NCBI RefSeq assembly: GCF_008119785.1
Contig: NZ_VSFA01000002.1
Coordinates: 248,001-312,000 of the forward strand
Source: Micromonospora sp. MP36
Lineage (GTDB): Bacteria > Actinomycetota > Actinomycetes > Mycobacteriales > Micromonosporaceae
Direction: 5' to 3'
DNA: 64,000 bases
Positions 1 through 10,002 of this stretch are shown in pieces. Within the stretch, counting starts at the first letter, position 1, and every line of letters begins with the position of its first letter. Below the pieces are notes generated by a model. It worked only from the letters and a program-made list of their open reading frames with translations, was not told the DNA's origin and did no database searches. A program made the position numbers and the translations under genes.

Positions 1-1597
1 CGGTCACCTGGCGCAGCCCGCCGAAGTTGCGCCGGACCATCTCGATGTCGCGCCGTACCTCCTGCTCGTGCCGCCCGGGCGGGAGCCGGACCAGGCCGAT
101 CCGGTTCACCACCGCCCGGACGCCCATGGTGGCCACCGGATCGACCGGCCTGGCCTGCCGGCGCCGGGCGAAGTCCTCGGCGGTCGGGGTGGCTCCGCCC
201 TCCGGCGTCCAGGCGGGCTCCGGGAACCCGGCCGGCGCCGGCTGCTGCTGCATCGGGGGGCCGGGCTGCTGCGGCGGGGTCCCCGGCTGGGGTGCCGGTG
301 GGCCGGGCTGCTGCGGCGGAGTGCCCTGCTGCGGCCAGGCGGGCGGATACCAGCCCGGCGACGGGCTGGGCGGCACAGGCCCGCCCGCCCCGGGCGGCGG
401 GTACGCCGACTGGTCCGGCTGCCCGTATCCGACCGGCCCCGGCGGGTACGCGTTGCCGTTCCCGTACGGGGACGGCGGGGGCGGCACGCCCCGGGAAGGC
501 GGGAACGGCCCAAGCCGGGGCGGCGGCGGAGCGTCCGGCTGCCCGTCGGTGGGCGGTCCGGCGGCGGGCGGTCCGGCGCTCGGTGCGGCAGGGCTGGGCG
601 TCGCCGGAATGGGCGGTCCGGTGGCGGGTGTGGGGCCGGTGGCGAGGGGTTCGGCCGGCGGGGTCGCGGTGCCCGGTCCTGGCGTGTCGGTGGCCGACTC
701 GGCCGGCGCGGTGGTCGACCGCTGCGGCGGCTGGGCCCAGGGCGAGTCCGTCCGGCTGCCGGTGCTGGCCGGGGTGTCGCCGGCCTGGCCCGACCCGTTC
801 GGGGACCGGTCCGGGTCGCCGGTTCCGCCGTCCGCTCCCGCGCTGCCCGCTGCCGACCCGATCGCCGGGGTGCCGGCCGACGTGTCAGCGGCGCCCGTGG
901 ACGTGCCTCCGGCGACTGCCGGGGCGGCGCCGGTCGCGGGCTGGTCGAGGGGCGTGCCTGCGGTGACTGCCGGGGCGGCGCCAGTCGCGGGCTGGTCGAG
1001 GGTGAACGGGAGATCCAGGTCGACCGGAAGCTGCGCCGCGCGGGGCGCGGGCACCCCGTTGCCGGCGCCGCCCGCCCGCGTCCCGTGGTCCGCGGCCGCG
1101 CCGGTGGCCGTGGCGTCGCGGGCCGGTCCCGTGGCCGCCCGTTCCGGCGCCGCCCCGGCCACGCCGTCCGGGGCCGGATCGGATGGGCCGTTCGGGCCCG
1201 CGCCCGCCGCGCCGTTCGGGCCCGCACCCGCCCCGCCGTCCAGGCCCGCGCCCGTCGCGTTGTCCGGGGCTGCGGCGGCCGCGCCGTCCGGGGCCGGATC
1301 AGGCAGGCCGTTCGGACCCGTGCCCGCGACCCCGTCCGGGGCCGCACCCGCCGCGCCGTCCGTGGCCGGTGCGGTGGCCGGGCCGTCCACCGTCGCGCCG
1401 GGCGGTCTACCCGGCGCGGGTGCCGGTGCGGTGGCGTCCGGGGGCGGGGCCGGCCAGGCGGGCGCGCCCGGTTGGGTGGGGGCCGCCCAGGGCGGAACGC
1501 GGTCGGTCTGCTCCGGCGGCCAGAGCGGTTCGATGTCCCGCTCCGGCACCTGCGGTTGGCCCGGTACGTGGGCCCGGTCGGCGTTCTCGTGCACCAC
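1..1597 (-). CDS. MinD/ParA-like ATPase, N-terminal part only (runs off window)
   Basis: Only the N-terminal part of about 530 codons is inside the window. It has a very long disordered region rich in Pro, Ala, Gly and Gln, with runs such as PPQQPGPP, ending in a folded start around ATMGVRAVVNRIGLVRLPPG and then EMVRRNFGGLRQVT. That C-terminal stretch resembles actinobacterial MinD/ParA-like ATPases, in which a deviant Walker A (VVNPKGGAGKT type) follows directly; that motif would lie outside the window. Start: tandem GTG codons at 1597 and 1594 follow a GGAGG ribosome site. Composition on both strands gives long false frames here; I chose this frame because its end is recognisable. The ATPase identity is inferred from family resemblance. 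Confidence 0.7.
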   Translation of the reverse strand, partial: MVHENADRAHVPGQPQVPERDIEPLWPPEQTDRVPPWAAPTQPGAPAWPAPPPDATAPAPAPGRPPGATVDGPATAPATDGAAGAAPDGVAGTGPNGLPDPAPDGAAAAAPDNATGAGLDGGAGAGPNGAAGAGPNGPSDPAPDGVAGAAPERAATGPARDATATGAAADHGTRAGGAGNGVPAPRAAQLPVDLDLPFTLDQPATGAAPAVTAGTPLDQPATGAAPAVAGGTSTGAADTSAGTPAIGSAAGSAGADGGTGDPDRSPNGSGQAGDTPASTGSRTDSPWAQPPQRSTTAPAESATDTPGPGTATPPAEPLATGPTPATGPPIPATPSPAAPSAGPPAAGPPTDGQPDAPPPPRLGPFPPSRGVPPPPSPYGNGNAYPPGPVGYGQPDQSAYPPPGAGGPVPPSPSPGWYPPAWPQQGTPPQQPGPPAPQPGTPPQQPGPPMQQQPAPAGFPEPAWTPEGGATPTAEDFARRRQARPVDPVATMGVRAVVNRIGLVRLPPGRHEQEVRRDIEMVRRNFGGLRQVT

Positions 1598-1669
1598 GGT
1601 TCCTCCCCATTCCTCCCGCCGAGGATAGGAGGTCCGGCTGACCGGGAGGCGCCACGAGATCGACGGAGG

Positions 1670-2668
1670 TCAGGCCGTCCAGACCGCCCACGCGCCCGGC
1701 TCGGTCCACCAGGACCGCTTCCGGCTCAACTCGCCCTCGACGCCATCGTCGAGGAAGGGCACCTTCTCATCGCGGGGCACGACCGCCACAGCCCGGCCCC
1801 GGGCCCGGCGCACCTCAAGGCGTACCCGCTTCCTGCCCAGCGCGGAGCGGGTGACCACGGGAACGGCCACCGCCACCTCGACCCGGCCGTCGGTCGGGTC
1901 CGGGTCAGCCAGCAGCGTCACGTCGTCGAGGCGCGCGTACCCGGCGGCGTTGCCGATCGCGCAGGCCATGATCGGTTCCTCGCCGTCGGAGAGGATCGCG
2001 TCGTCGACCTCCACCCGGCCGCGCCAGTGCAGCGGCCGGCCCGCGTCGTCGGCGGCACCGAGCAGCGCGCCGTCCAGGGTCACCGAGCCGCCGTCGTTGC
2101 GCAGCAGGTCGAGCCGGCGGGCGCTGCCGTCCAGCACCGCCGCGGCCACCGCCGCCGGGTCGCGCGGCAACCCGAGCTGCGCGGCCAGGTCACCCGCCGT
2201 CCCGCCGCGGGCCGGATCGAGCGGGAGTACGCCGATCGGGGGCAGGTCCGGGACCGTCCGGTTGCCGGGCAGATCGGCGGGGCGGCGGCTGGGCGGCGGA
2301 GCGTACCGCCGGACCAGCCGGCGCAGCACGGCGCGCAACTGCCCGTCACTGGCCGTGGCGATCACCAGGCGGGTCTTGCCGTCCGGGTCGGGCCAGGTGA
2401 GGCCGTCCTCCCGCGGCGGTCCGTCGAGCCGGGCCAGCACCTCGTCGATCTCGGCATCCGAGCGGGCGGTGACCGTCACCACCCGGGCACCCCGGGCGGT
2501 CAGCGCGTCCGCGCAGGCCAGCACCGGTACGCGCGGGGTCTCGCAGCGCTCCTCGGGCCGTGCGTCGCCGGCCTCGTCGGCGCCACCGCAGCAGGCTCCG
2601 CCGCTGCCACAGCCGCCACCGGGAGCATCCCGCTCCGAGCCGAGGCTGAGCAGCATCACGTCGTACAC
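1670..2668 (-). CDS. Diacylglycerol-kinase-like protein with degenerate nucleotide loop
   Basis: A 332-residue protein. The middle resembles the diacylglycerol/sphingosine kinase catalytic fold: a strand ending ATASDGQLRAVL where active enzymes have GGDGT, then PPIGVLPLDPARGGTAGDLA where they have a PLGTGND-type motif, and a later ARRLDLL strand. The GGDGT loop is not conserved, so kinase activity is doubtful. Residues near 13-40 form a Gly/Cys-rich insert (CGSGGACC plus further Cys). Start: GTG at 2668, set by AGGAGG seven bases upstream; a longer frame to 2716 has no such site. It diverges from purA with about 120 bp between them. Lipid binding or regulation are possible roles; function unknown. 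Confidence 0.65.
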   Translation of the reverse strand: MYDVMLLSLGSERDAPGGGCGSGGACCGGADEAGDARPEERCETPRVPVLACADALTARGARVVTVTARSDAEIDEVLARLDGPPREDGLTWPDPDGKTRLVIATASDGQLRAVLRRLVRRYAPPPSRRPADLPGNRTVPDLPPIGVLPLDPARGGTAGDLAAQLGLPRDPAAVAAAVLDGSARRLDLLRNDGGSVTLDGALLGAADDAGRPLHWRGRVEVDDAILSDGEEPIMACAIGNAAGYARLDDVTLLADPDPTDGRVEVAVAVPVVTRSALGRKRVRLEVRRARGRAVAVVPRDEKVPFLDDGVEGELSRKRSWWTEPGAWAVWTA

Positions 2669-2748
2669 GAAGGAGCCTCCTGCTTCTCGGCGAACCCCTG
2701 CCGGCCTCGCCGTCACTACTTGTTAGCCTGACACCCCGGGCTCGCTGA

Positions 2749-4080
<1,332 letters not shown>

Positions 4081-4092
4081 CCCCGGGAGGTT

Positions 4093-4167
4093 CGCCTCGT
4101 TGATCATGAAGTTGTTGCGGTGACACGCCGGTGTCGCCGGCAATAACTTCATGATCAACGGCGAGGC
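4093..4167. repeat. Palindromic repeat, copy 1 (hairpin after purA)
   Basis: Long near-perfect inverted repeat. The outer arms read GTTGATCATGAAGTTGTTG and CAATAACTTCATGATCAAC; inside them GGTGACAC and GTGTCGCC pair around GCCG. Outside the arms CGCCTC pairs with GAGGCG. It would fold as one very long hairpin and probably stops purA transcription. The same arms recur at 5175-5235 and, diverged, at 26894-26954. Confidence 0.85.
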
Positions 4168-4249
4168 GCCCGGGCGTTGTCCACAGGGGGTGGGCGGGTT
4201 ATCCACAGGGGTGTCGGTGTGGGCCGGGTGGGGCGGATCGTCGGCGGGT

Positions 4250-5185
4250 GTGGATGCTCTGACGATCGTGCGAAGGATGGCCGCCGCCCGGGACGGCGTG
4301 GTCACGCTGGCTCAGGCGCGGGCTGCCGGGCTCAACGTGCACGAGGTGCACCGGTTGTGCCGCAGTGGCCGTTGGCGGGTTGTTTCCCGGATCGGGTACC
4401 TCGTTGACGCGGATCGTTACGACGGCATTCCCCGACGTGCTCGGATCAGGGCTGCTGTGGCCTCGTTCGGCCCCGGTGCGGCTGCCGTACTCGGCACCGC
4501 GGCTGAACTGCACGGCATCGAGGGGCTTCCCCGAACTGACGAGATCCACCTGTCCTTGTCCGGGCCGGCAGCTCGACCAGCCCGACTCGCCCAACCCGAC
4601 GTGGTGGTCCATCAACTGGTCATCGCCCCGGCGCAGTTCGAGCGGGTCGTCGGCATCATGACCACCGATCCGTTGCGCACCCTCGCCGACCTCATACTCC
4701 GTGCGGAGCGGTACACCGCGGTTTCGCTGTTGGACTCCGCGTTGAACCGCGGTCTGATCTCCGTTGCCGATCTCGCACGGGTGCCATCCCTGTTGAGGGG
4801 TCGACGGGGTGCGGTCGCAGCTCGTGGCTACCTGGTGGAGGCCAACGGCCTGGCGCAGTCGCCGTTGGAGACGCGCACCCGCCTGCGCTGCGTGGACGGG
4901 AGGGTGCCGTCAGATGTCCTCCAGCTTCCGGTACGCGACCACGGCGGCTACCTCATCGGTATCGGTGATCTGGGCTGGCGAGGCCCGCACGTCATCGCCG
5001 AGGCGGACGGCCGTGAGGTGCACCGCAGCCCGGACGCCCTCTTCGCCGATCGTCACCGCCAGAATCGTCCGATCAACGCCGGCTGGACGATTCTCCGCTT
5101 CACCTGGTCCGACACCCTCCGTCCCGATTACATCCCCGGCATGGTCCGCCAGGCGATCGCCGCCGCTGCGTACCGTCGATCATGA
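4250..5185 (+). CDS. AbiEi-like winged-helix protein with DUF559/Vsr-like C-terminal domain
   Basis: About 311 residues from GTG 4250; the start is uncertain. The N-terminus is a winged helix (VVTLAQARAAGLNVHEVHRLCRSGRW), as in AbiEi-family antitoxin-domain proteins common in actinobacteria. The C-terminus (VIAEADGREVH then LRFTWSDTL) looks like a Vsr/DUF559 PD-(D/E)xK-like fold. The frame can be read from ATG 4151, but that codon sits inside palindrome copy 1; the TGA stop lies in the left arm of copy 2. The gene therefore fills the space between the two repeats. No AbiEii-like toxin gene is adjacent, so a complete toxin-antitoxin pair is not supported. Function unknown. Confidence 0.7.
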   Translation: MDALTIVRRMAAARDGVVTLAQARAAGLNVHEVHRLCRSGRWRVVSRIGYLVDADRYDGIPRRARIRAAVASFGPGAAAVLGTAAELHGIEGLPRTDEIHLSLSGPAARPARLAQPDVVVHQLVIAPAQFERVVGIMTTDPLRTLADLILRAERYTAVSLLDSALNRGLISVADLARVPSLLRGRRGAVAARGYLVEANGLAQSPLETRTRLRCVDGRVPSDVLQLPVRDHGGYLIGIGDLGWRGPHVIAEADGREVHRSPDALFADRHRQNRPINAGWTILRFTWSDTLRPDYIPGMVRQAIAAAAYRRS

Positions 5186-5235
5186 AGTTGTTGTCTGTCG
5201 CGTCGGCGTATCGGAGCAATAACTTCATGATCAAC
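5175..5235. repeat. Palindromic repeat, copy 2
   Basis: Inverted repeat with arms GTCGATCATGAAGTTGTTG and CAATAACTTCATGATCAAC around a 23-base centre unrelated to that of copy 1. The stop codon of the preceding gene is inside the left arm. It lies 33 bp before purD and could also act as a terminator. Confidence 0.85.
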
Positions 5236-5268
5236 GGGGTGGGGTGGTGGGGTCAGTAGGATCTGGGT

Positions 5269-6516
5269 GTGCGGGTTTTGGTTGTGGGTGGTGGGGGGCG
5301 GGAGCATGCGCTCGCGCTCGGGTTGTCCGGTGATCCAGCCGTCACGGCGTTGATCGCGGCGCCGGGGAATCCTGGGATCGCGGCGGTGGCTGAGCTGCGG
5401 GAGGTCGCTTCGACCGATCCGGCGGCGGTGGCGGCGCTCGCCGTCGAGGTGGGTGCCGACCTGGTGGTGATCGGGCCGGAGGCGCCGCTGGTGGCCGGGG
5501 TCGCCGACGCGGTACGCGCCAAGGGCATCCCCGCGTTCGGCCCGTCGGCGGAGGCGGCCCGGCTGGAGGGTTCCAAGACGTTCGCCAAGGACGTGATGAC
5601 CGCCGCCGGGGTGCCCACCGCCCGGGCGTACACCTGCGCTGATCAGGAGAGCACCGGCGCGGCGCTGGACGAGTTCGGGCCGCCGTACGTGGTGAAGAAC
5701 GACGGGCTGGCCGCCGGTAAGGGCGTCGTGGTGACCACCGACCGGGCGGTCGCCGAACGGCACGCGCAGGACTGCGGCCGGGTGGTGGTCGAGGAGTACC
5801 TTGCCGGGCCCGAGGTCTCCCTCTTCGTGGTCACCGACGGGGAGGCGGCCCTGCCGCTGCTGCCCGCGCAGGACTTCAAGCGGGTCGGCGACGGCGACAC
5901 CGGCCCGAACACCGGCGGCATGGGGGCGTACGCGCCGCTGCCGTGGGCACCGCCCGGCCTGGTGGACGAGGTGATGCGCGACGTCGTGCACCCGACGCTG
6001 GCCGAGATGCGCCGCCGGGGCACCCCGTTCGCGGGCCTGCTCTACGTGGGCCTGGCGATCACCGCCGCCGGCCCTCGCGTGATCGAGTTCAACGCCCGCT
6101 TCGGCGACCCGGAGACCCAGGTCGTCCTCGCCCTGCTGGAGACGCCGCTCGCCGGGCTGCTGCACGCCGCCGCCACCGGCACGCTGGCCGCGCACCCGCC
6201 GCTGCGCTGGCGGGACGGCGCGGCGGTCACCGTCGTGGTGGCAGCCGAGGGATACCCGGCGGCACCGCGTACCGGTGACGTGATCACCGGCGCGGACCGC
6301 GCCGGGGTCATCCACGCCGGCACCCGCCGGGACGCCGACGGCACGCTCCGCTCCGCCGGGGGCCGGGTCCTCTGTGGTACGGCCACCGGCCCGGACCTGG
6401 CCGCCGCGCGGGACGCCGCCTACGCCCTGGTACGCGACATCGGGCTGGCCGGCTCGCACCACCGCACCGACATCGCCGCCGACGCGGTGGCCGGCCGGAT
6501 CACCGTCCCCGCCTGA
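5269..6516 (+). CDS. purD: Phosphoribosylamine-glycine ligase
   Basis: 415 residues, typical for PurD. This ATP-grasp enzyme joins glycine to phosphoribosylamine in purine synthesis. The N-terminus [17 protein letters not shown] is the family signature, [13 protein letters not shown] is the ATP-grasp lysine region, and [14 protein letters not shown] is the metal-binding segment. It starts at GTG. It stands alone, between palindrome copy 2 and a short tandem-repeat stretch, not in the purSQL cluster. Confidence 0.96.
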   Translation: MRVLVVGGGGREHALALGLSGDPAVTALIAAPGNPGIAAVAELREVASTDPAAVAALAVEVGADLVVIGPEAPLVAGVADAVRAKGIPAFGPSAEAARLEGSKTFAKDVMTAAGVPTARAYTCADQESTGAALDEFGPPYVVKNDGLAAGKGVVVTTDRAVAERHAQDCGRVVVEEYLAGPEVSLFVVTDGEAALPLLPAQDFKRVGDGDTGPNTGGMGAYAPLPWAPPGLVDEVMRDVVHPTLAEMRRRGTPFAGLLYVGLAITAAGPRVIEFNARFGDPETQVVLALLETPLAGLLHAAATGTLAAHPPLRWRDGAAVTVVVAAEGYPAAPRTGDVITGADRAGVIHAGTRRDADGTLRSAGGRVLCGTATGPDLAAARDAAYALVRDIGLAGSHHRTDIAADAVAGRITVPA

Positions 6517-6527
6517 CCGCCTGACCC

Positions 6528-6652
6528 GCCCGAGCGGTCGAGGCCCGAGGTCTTGACTGGCCGCCTGGCCGGCCCGAGTGGCCGCGGCTCGAGGGTCCTG
6601 ACCGGCCGGCCCGCCCGAGCGGTCAACGTCTGAGCGCCCTGACCGGCCGGCC
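6528..6652. repeat. Three degenerate tandem repeats after purD
   Basis: Three imperfect units of about 41-44 bp begin at 6528, 6572 and 6613, each opening with GCCCGAG and ending near a GACCGGCCGGCC-type block. They fill most of the 181-bp gap between purD and the next gene. No gene is visible here; a role in termination is possible. Confidence 0.6.
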
Positions 6653-6697
6653 CCGCGATCGCGGGTGCGACCGGGGGAGACGGGCGGGCGGGCCGTG

Positions 6698-8224
6698 CTA
6701 TCCCACCACCGGCTCGGACGGCCGGACCTCGGCTGACGTCCGGGCGCGCCCGATGATCCGGTCGAGCAGGTTGGCGGTGGCCCGTTCGATCCGCTCGTCA
6801 CGGTGCCCGGGGCGGTTCAGCGCCATCGTCCAGCAGAGTGTGCCGGTGGCGAAGACGAGTCCGCCCTGCGGCGTCTCGTACAGGTGCGTGCTCTGCAGCC
6901 GCTGGGCACCCTCCCGGGTGCGGTACGGCGACCGGCTCAGCACGGTGGCGGCGACGGCGGGCGGCCAGGGCGCGGTGGGGTAGCGACCGTCGGCCTCGCC
7001 GCCGACCACCCCGGGGATCCGGTCGCCGTCGGCCACTCCGGTGCCGGCCCAGAACCAATGGCTCGCCGACTGGACCACCAGCGGCTGCGGCGCGCCGACG
7101 ATGCCGTTGTACTGCACGCCGATCAGTTCCTGTTCGGGCTGGCCCATGTCGCGCCAGCGGATGGTGGGGCCGGCGGCATCCTGACCCGGGTCGGGCGTGG
7201 ACTTGGTGCAGGCGACCAGGCGCTCGGCGCGCCCGTCGGCGGCCGGCCGGACCCGGATGTGCCAGTAGACGCTGTTGGCGCCGAGGAAGGCCAGGCTCCG
7301 GCCGGCCGCGACCGCCCGTTCCGCGGCCCGGCGCATCTCCACCGACCAGTACTCGTCGTGCCCGCCGAACACGATGCCCCGGTATCGGGTCGGGTCGAGT
7401 CGGCCGGAGTGCAGGTCGAAGCTGGTCGCGTAGCTGACGTCGTACCGGTTGCGCTCCAGCCACTGGATGACGTCGTGGTCCCGGGTGAGGTGGCTCGGAA
7501 TGCCGTCGTCGGCGTACGGCCGGTCGAACGAGACCTCCCGGGCCCGGACCAGGGGGTCCCGCCGGCCGTTCGTGTAACCGTTGTAGAGGCTCTTGCCGTT
7601 CAGCCCGTCCGTCGGCCACTGGTTGTACGCCTGCCAGGTGGTGACCGGCAGCACCACGCAGAGCGCGGCGGTCCGTCCGTCGTCGCGGACGACGAACGGG
7701 GTGCAGGCACGCCAGCCCGCGGCCGAGGTGAACACCGCCTGGTAGAGCCCCGAGGTCCAGTGCTCGGGGATCCGCAGGCTCCAGGACACCGGCCACCGGC
7801 AGGCGATGGTCCCGGTCGCCGGGTCGGCCGCCGGCACGGGTTGTGGCACCCCGGCCAGGTCCGGGCTGGTCAGCATGGTGCGCGCGCCGGCGCCGTCATA
7901 CCAGCCGAGCCGGTGGACGGTGATCCGGAACGGGCCGGCGGGGTTGACGGCCACGTGGAAGTCCACGGTCTCGCCGGGGACGATGCTGGTCTTCGAGGCG
8001 TACCCCTGGATCTGGCGCTGCCGGTCGTCGGCGGCGGGCGGGCCGTCCTGCGGCCACCAGGGTTGCCCGGCCGCGTGGTTCTCCACCTCGACGGGCGGGG
8101 GTTGGCGGCGGACGAGGGTGCCGGCGCGGCGCCGGCCGAGGACGGGTTCGGTGGCGCCGAACGCCGTGGCGGAGGCGCCGCCGAGGAGGAGGCCGAGCGC
8201 CCAGCGTCGGCGGAGTCGGACCAT
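6698..8224 (-). CDS. Secreted N,N-dimethylformamidase beta-subunit-like protein
   Basis: 508 residues. The N-terminus has paired arginines (RLRRRW) and a hydrophobic stretch ending AFGA, suggesting export, possibly Tat-type. The body matches the dimethylformamidase large-subunit-like family: YASKTSIVPGETVDFHV (an Ig-like strand region), the LGWYDGAGAR segment, TWQAYNQWPTDGLNGKSLY, and a domain with GIVFGGHDEYWS and FLGANSVYWHIR. No small subunit is adjacent, so true amidase activity is not shown; the family is widespread in actinobacteria and mostly uncharacterised. The ATG follows GGGAG. The frame continues upstream to 9091 only as an antisense shadow of the ligase gene. Confidence 0.8.
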   Translation of the reverse strand: MVRLRRRWALGLLLGGASATAFGATEPVLGRRRAGTLVRRQPPPVEVENHAAGQPWWPQDGPPAADDRQRQIQGYASKTSIVPGETVDFHVAVNPAGPFRITVHRLGWYDGAGARTMLTSPDLAGVPQPVPAADPATGTIACRWPVSWSLRIPEHWTSGLYQAVFTSAAGWRACTPFVVRDDGRTAALCVVLPVTTWQAYNQWPTDGLNGKSLYNGYTNGRRDPLVRAREVSFDRPYADDGIPSHLTRDHDVIQWLERNRYDVSYATSFDLHSGRLDPTRYRGIVFGGHDEYWSVEMRRAAERAVAAGRSLAFLGANSVYWHIRVRPAADGRAERLVACTKSTPDPGQDAAGPTIRWRDMGQPEQELIGVQYNGIVGAPQPLVVQSASHWFWAGTGVADGDRIPGVVGGEADGRYPTAPWPPAVAATVLSRSPYRTREGAQRLQSTHLYETPQGGLVFATGTLCWTMALNRPGHRDERIERATANLLDRIIGRARTSAEVRPSEPVVG

Positions 8225-8328
8225 CGCGCAGCTCCCGAACACGAGAACGGACCTGCCGGGGACCGCCGGCGGATGCGAAGGTATCACCCCGTGGGGCGGG
8301 GCCAAATCTCCCTTTTGGCCCCTTGACT

Positions 8329-9894
8329 TCAGCCGTAGTAACGGCGTAGCTCGCGGGTGAGTACCTTGCCGGTGGCGTTGCGCGGCAGGTACTTCACGAA
8401 GACCACGTCCCGGGGCACCGAGAAGCGGGCCAGGTAGTGCCGCACGTACTCGCGGACCGCCTCCGGGTCGAGGGTCTCGCCGGGGTGCAGGGCCAGGAAC
8501 GCGGCCAGGCGCTGGCCGTACTCGGCGTCCGGTACGCCGATCACCGCGACTTCGCGGACCTGCGGCAGCCGGGCGATCAGGTCCTCCAGCTCGGAGGGGA
8601 AGACGTTCTCGCCCCCGGAGACGATCATGTCGTCGGCCCGCCCGTCGACGAAGAGCAGGCCGTCGCCGTTGAGCCGGCCGAGGTCGCCAGTGTCCATCAG
8701 GCCGCCCTGGCGCTCCCGGCTGGCCCCCGACGTGTAGCCCTCGAAGAGCATCTCGTTGCCCACGAAGATCCGCCCGACCTGCCCCTCCGGGACCGGCTCG
8801 CCGGCGTCGTCGAGGATCGCCAGCCGGGTGCCGTGCGGCGGCCGGCCGGCGCCGTTGGGTGCCGCGCGCAGGTCGGCCGGGCCGGCGATGGACGCCCAGG
8901 AGACCTCGGTCGAGCCGTAGAGGTTGTAGAGGATGTCGCCGTAGCGGTCCATGAACGCGGTGGCCAGCCCGCCGGGGAGGGCGGAGCCGCTGACCGCGAC
9001 CACCTTGAGCGGCGGCCGGGGGGCCGGCGCGGGCACCTCCATCAGCCGTTGCAGCATCACTGGTACGGCGAACAGCGCGTCGCAGGACCACGCCGCCAGG
9101 GCGGTCAGCGTGGCGGCCGGGTCGAAGCGGCGGTGCAGCACGATGGTGGCCCGCAGCGCGAACGCTACCTGGAGAGCGGCGTACCCCCAGGTGTGGAAGA
9201 GCGGTGCGGCGATCATCACGGTGTCCCGGGCGTGCAGTGGGATCCGGTCGATGATGGAGACGAGCGGGCCGAAGCCGTTGGGCGTGGGCCGGCGGGCGCC
9301 CTTGGGCGCGCCGGTGGTGCCGGAGGTGAGGACGATGGTCCGCCCGTCCCGCTCCGGCGGCTGGAGCTGGTCCCCGGGGAGGGCGCCGGCGATCAGTTCC
9401 TCCCGGCCGCGCTCGTCGACCCGGTGCACGTCGGCGGGGAGGCCGAGGATCCGTTCGGCGAACTCGGCGTCGTGCACCAGCACCCGCAGCGCCTGCTCCT
9501 CCGCCACGGTGGCGAGCTGCGCCGCCGACAGCCCGGTGTTGACCAGTACGGCGTCCGCGCCGAGCAGCATCGCCGCGACGACCGCCTCGATCAGCCCGTG
9601 GTGGTTGCGGCAGAGCACGCCGACCCGGTCGCCGGCCCGTACGCCGAGCCCGGCCCGCATCGACCGGGCCAGCCGTTCCGCCCGGTCCAGCAGTTCCTGG
9701 TACGTCAGCGTTGCGCCGTGCTCGTCGACGACCGCGGTCCGCCCGGGGTCGCGGGCGGCGGCCTGGCGCAGCTCACCGGCGAGGCTCCAGCCCCATTTCC
9801 GCAGCGCACCCAGTTGGGAGGCGACCCGGATCGGCCGGCCCGGGTTGAGCAGGCCGCGTCGGGTCAGCGTGGCGACGATGAACGGCAGGTCCAA
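8329..9894 (-). CDS. Acyl-CoA ligase (AMP-forming, FadD-like)
   Basis: 521 residues from TTG 9894, chosen because AAGGAGGG lies seven bases upstream; the longer frame to 9951 lacks one. ANL-superfamily motifs are clear: LTSGTTGAPKGARR (P-loop), YNLYGSTEVSWA, MDTGDLGRLNGDGLLFVDGRADDMIVSGGENVFP and a C-terminal PRNATGKVLTREL with the adenylation lysine. It should activate a fatty or related carboxylic acid to its CoA thioester. It lies downstream of the acyl-CoA dehydrogenase and SCP2 genes on the same strand, suggesting a lipid-degradation unit. Substrate unknown. Confidence 0.88.
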   Translation of the reverse strand: MDLPFIVATLTRRGLLNPGRPIRVASQLGALRKWGWSLAGELRQAAARDPGRTAVVDEHGATLTYQELLDRAERLARSMRAGLGVRAGDRVGVLCRNHHGLIEAVVAAMLLGADAVLVNTGLSAAQLATVAEEQALRVLVHDAEFAERILGLPADVHRVDERGREELIAGALPGDQLQPPERDGRTIVLTSGTTGAPKGARRPTPNGFGPLVSIIDRIPLHARDTVMIAAPLFHTWGYAALQVAFALRATIVLHRRFDPAATLTALAAWSCDALFAVPVMLQRLMEVPAPAPRPPLKVVAVSGSALPGGLATAFMDRYGDILYNLYGSTEVSWASIAGPADLRAAPNGAGRPPHGTRLAILDDAGEPVPEGQVGRIFVGNEMLFEGYTSGASRERQGGLMDTGDLGRLNGDGLLFVDGRADDMIVSGGENVFPSELEDLIARLPQVREVAVIGVPDAEYGQRLAAFLALHPGETLDPEAVREYVRHYLARFSVPRDVVFVKYLPRNATGKVLTRELRRYYG

Positions 9895-9947
9895 GCCGCA
9901 ACCCTCCTTCGGGAGTCGGTGGGACCGGCGGCCCGACCCGCGACGTG

Positions 9948-9969
9948 CCACCGCTCGGCACAGCGGTGG
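9948..9969. terminator. Short hairpin between acyl-CoA dehydrogenase and ligase genes
   Basis: Perfect 8-bp stem CCACCGCT / AGCGGTGG around a 6-base loop, between the dehydrogenase stop (10003) and the ligase start (9894). No U-tract. It may attenuate transcription within the unit. Confidence 0.45.
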
Positions 9970-10002
9970 ATCGTCGCGGATCGGGTCGGGGTCCGCCGGC
10001 GA

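Noticed and set aside
68..2731. Very long plus-strand frame (887 codons) over the first 2.7 kb
   Set aside because: It is a shadow of GC-rich minus-strand genes; its sequence is an Arg/Pro/Gly mosaic without domain, while the minus frames end in recognisable MinD-like and kinase-like segments.
4151..4249. ATG 4151 as start of the AbiEi-like gene
   Set aside because: The codon and following bases lie in palindrome copy 1, and the first 33 residues show no conserved sequence.
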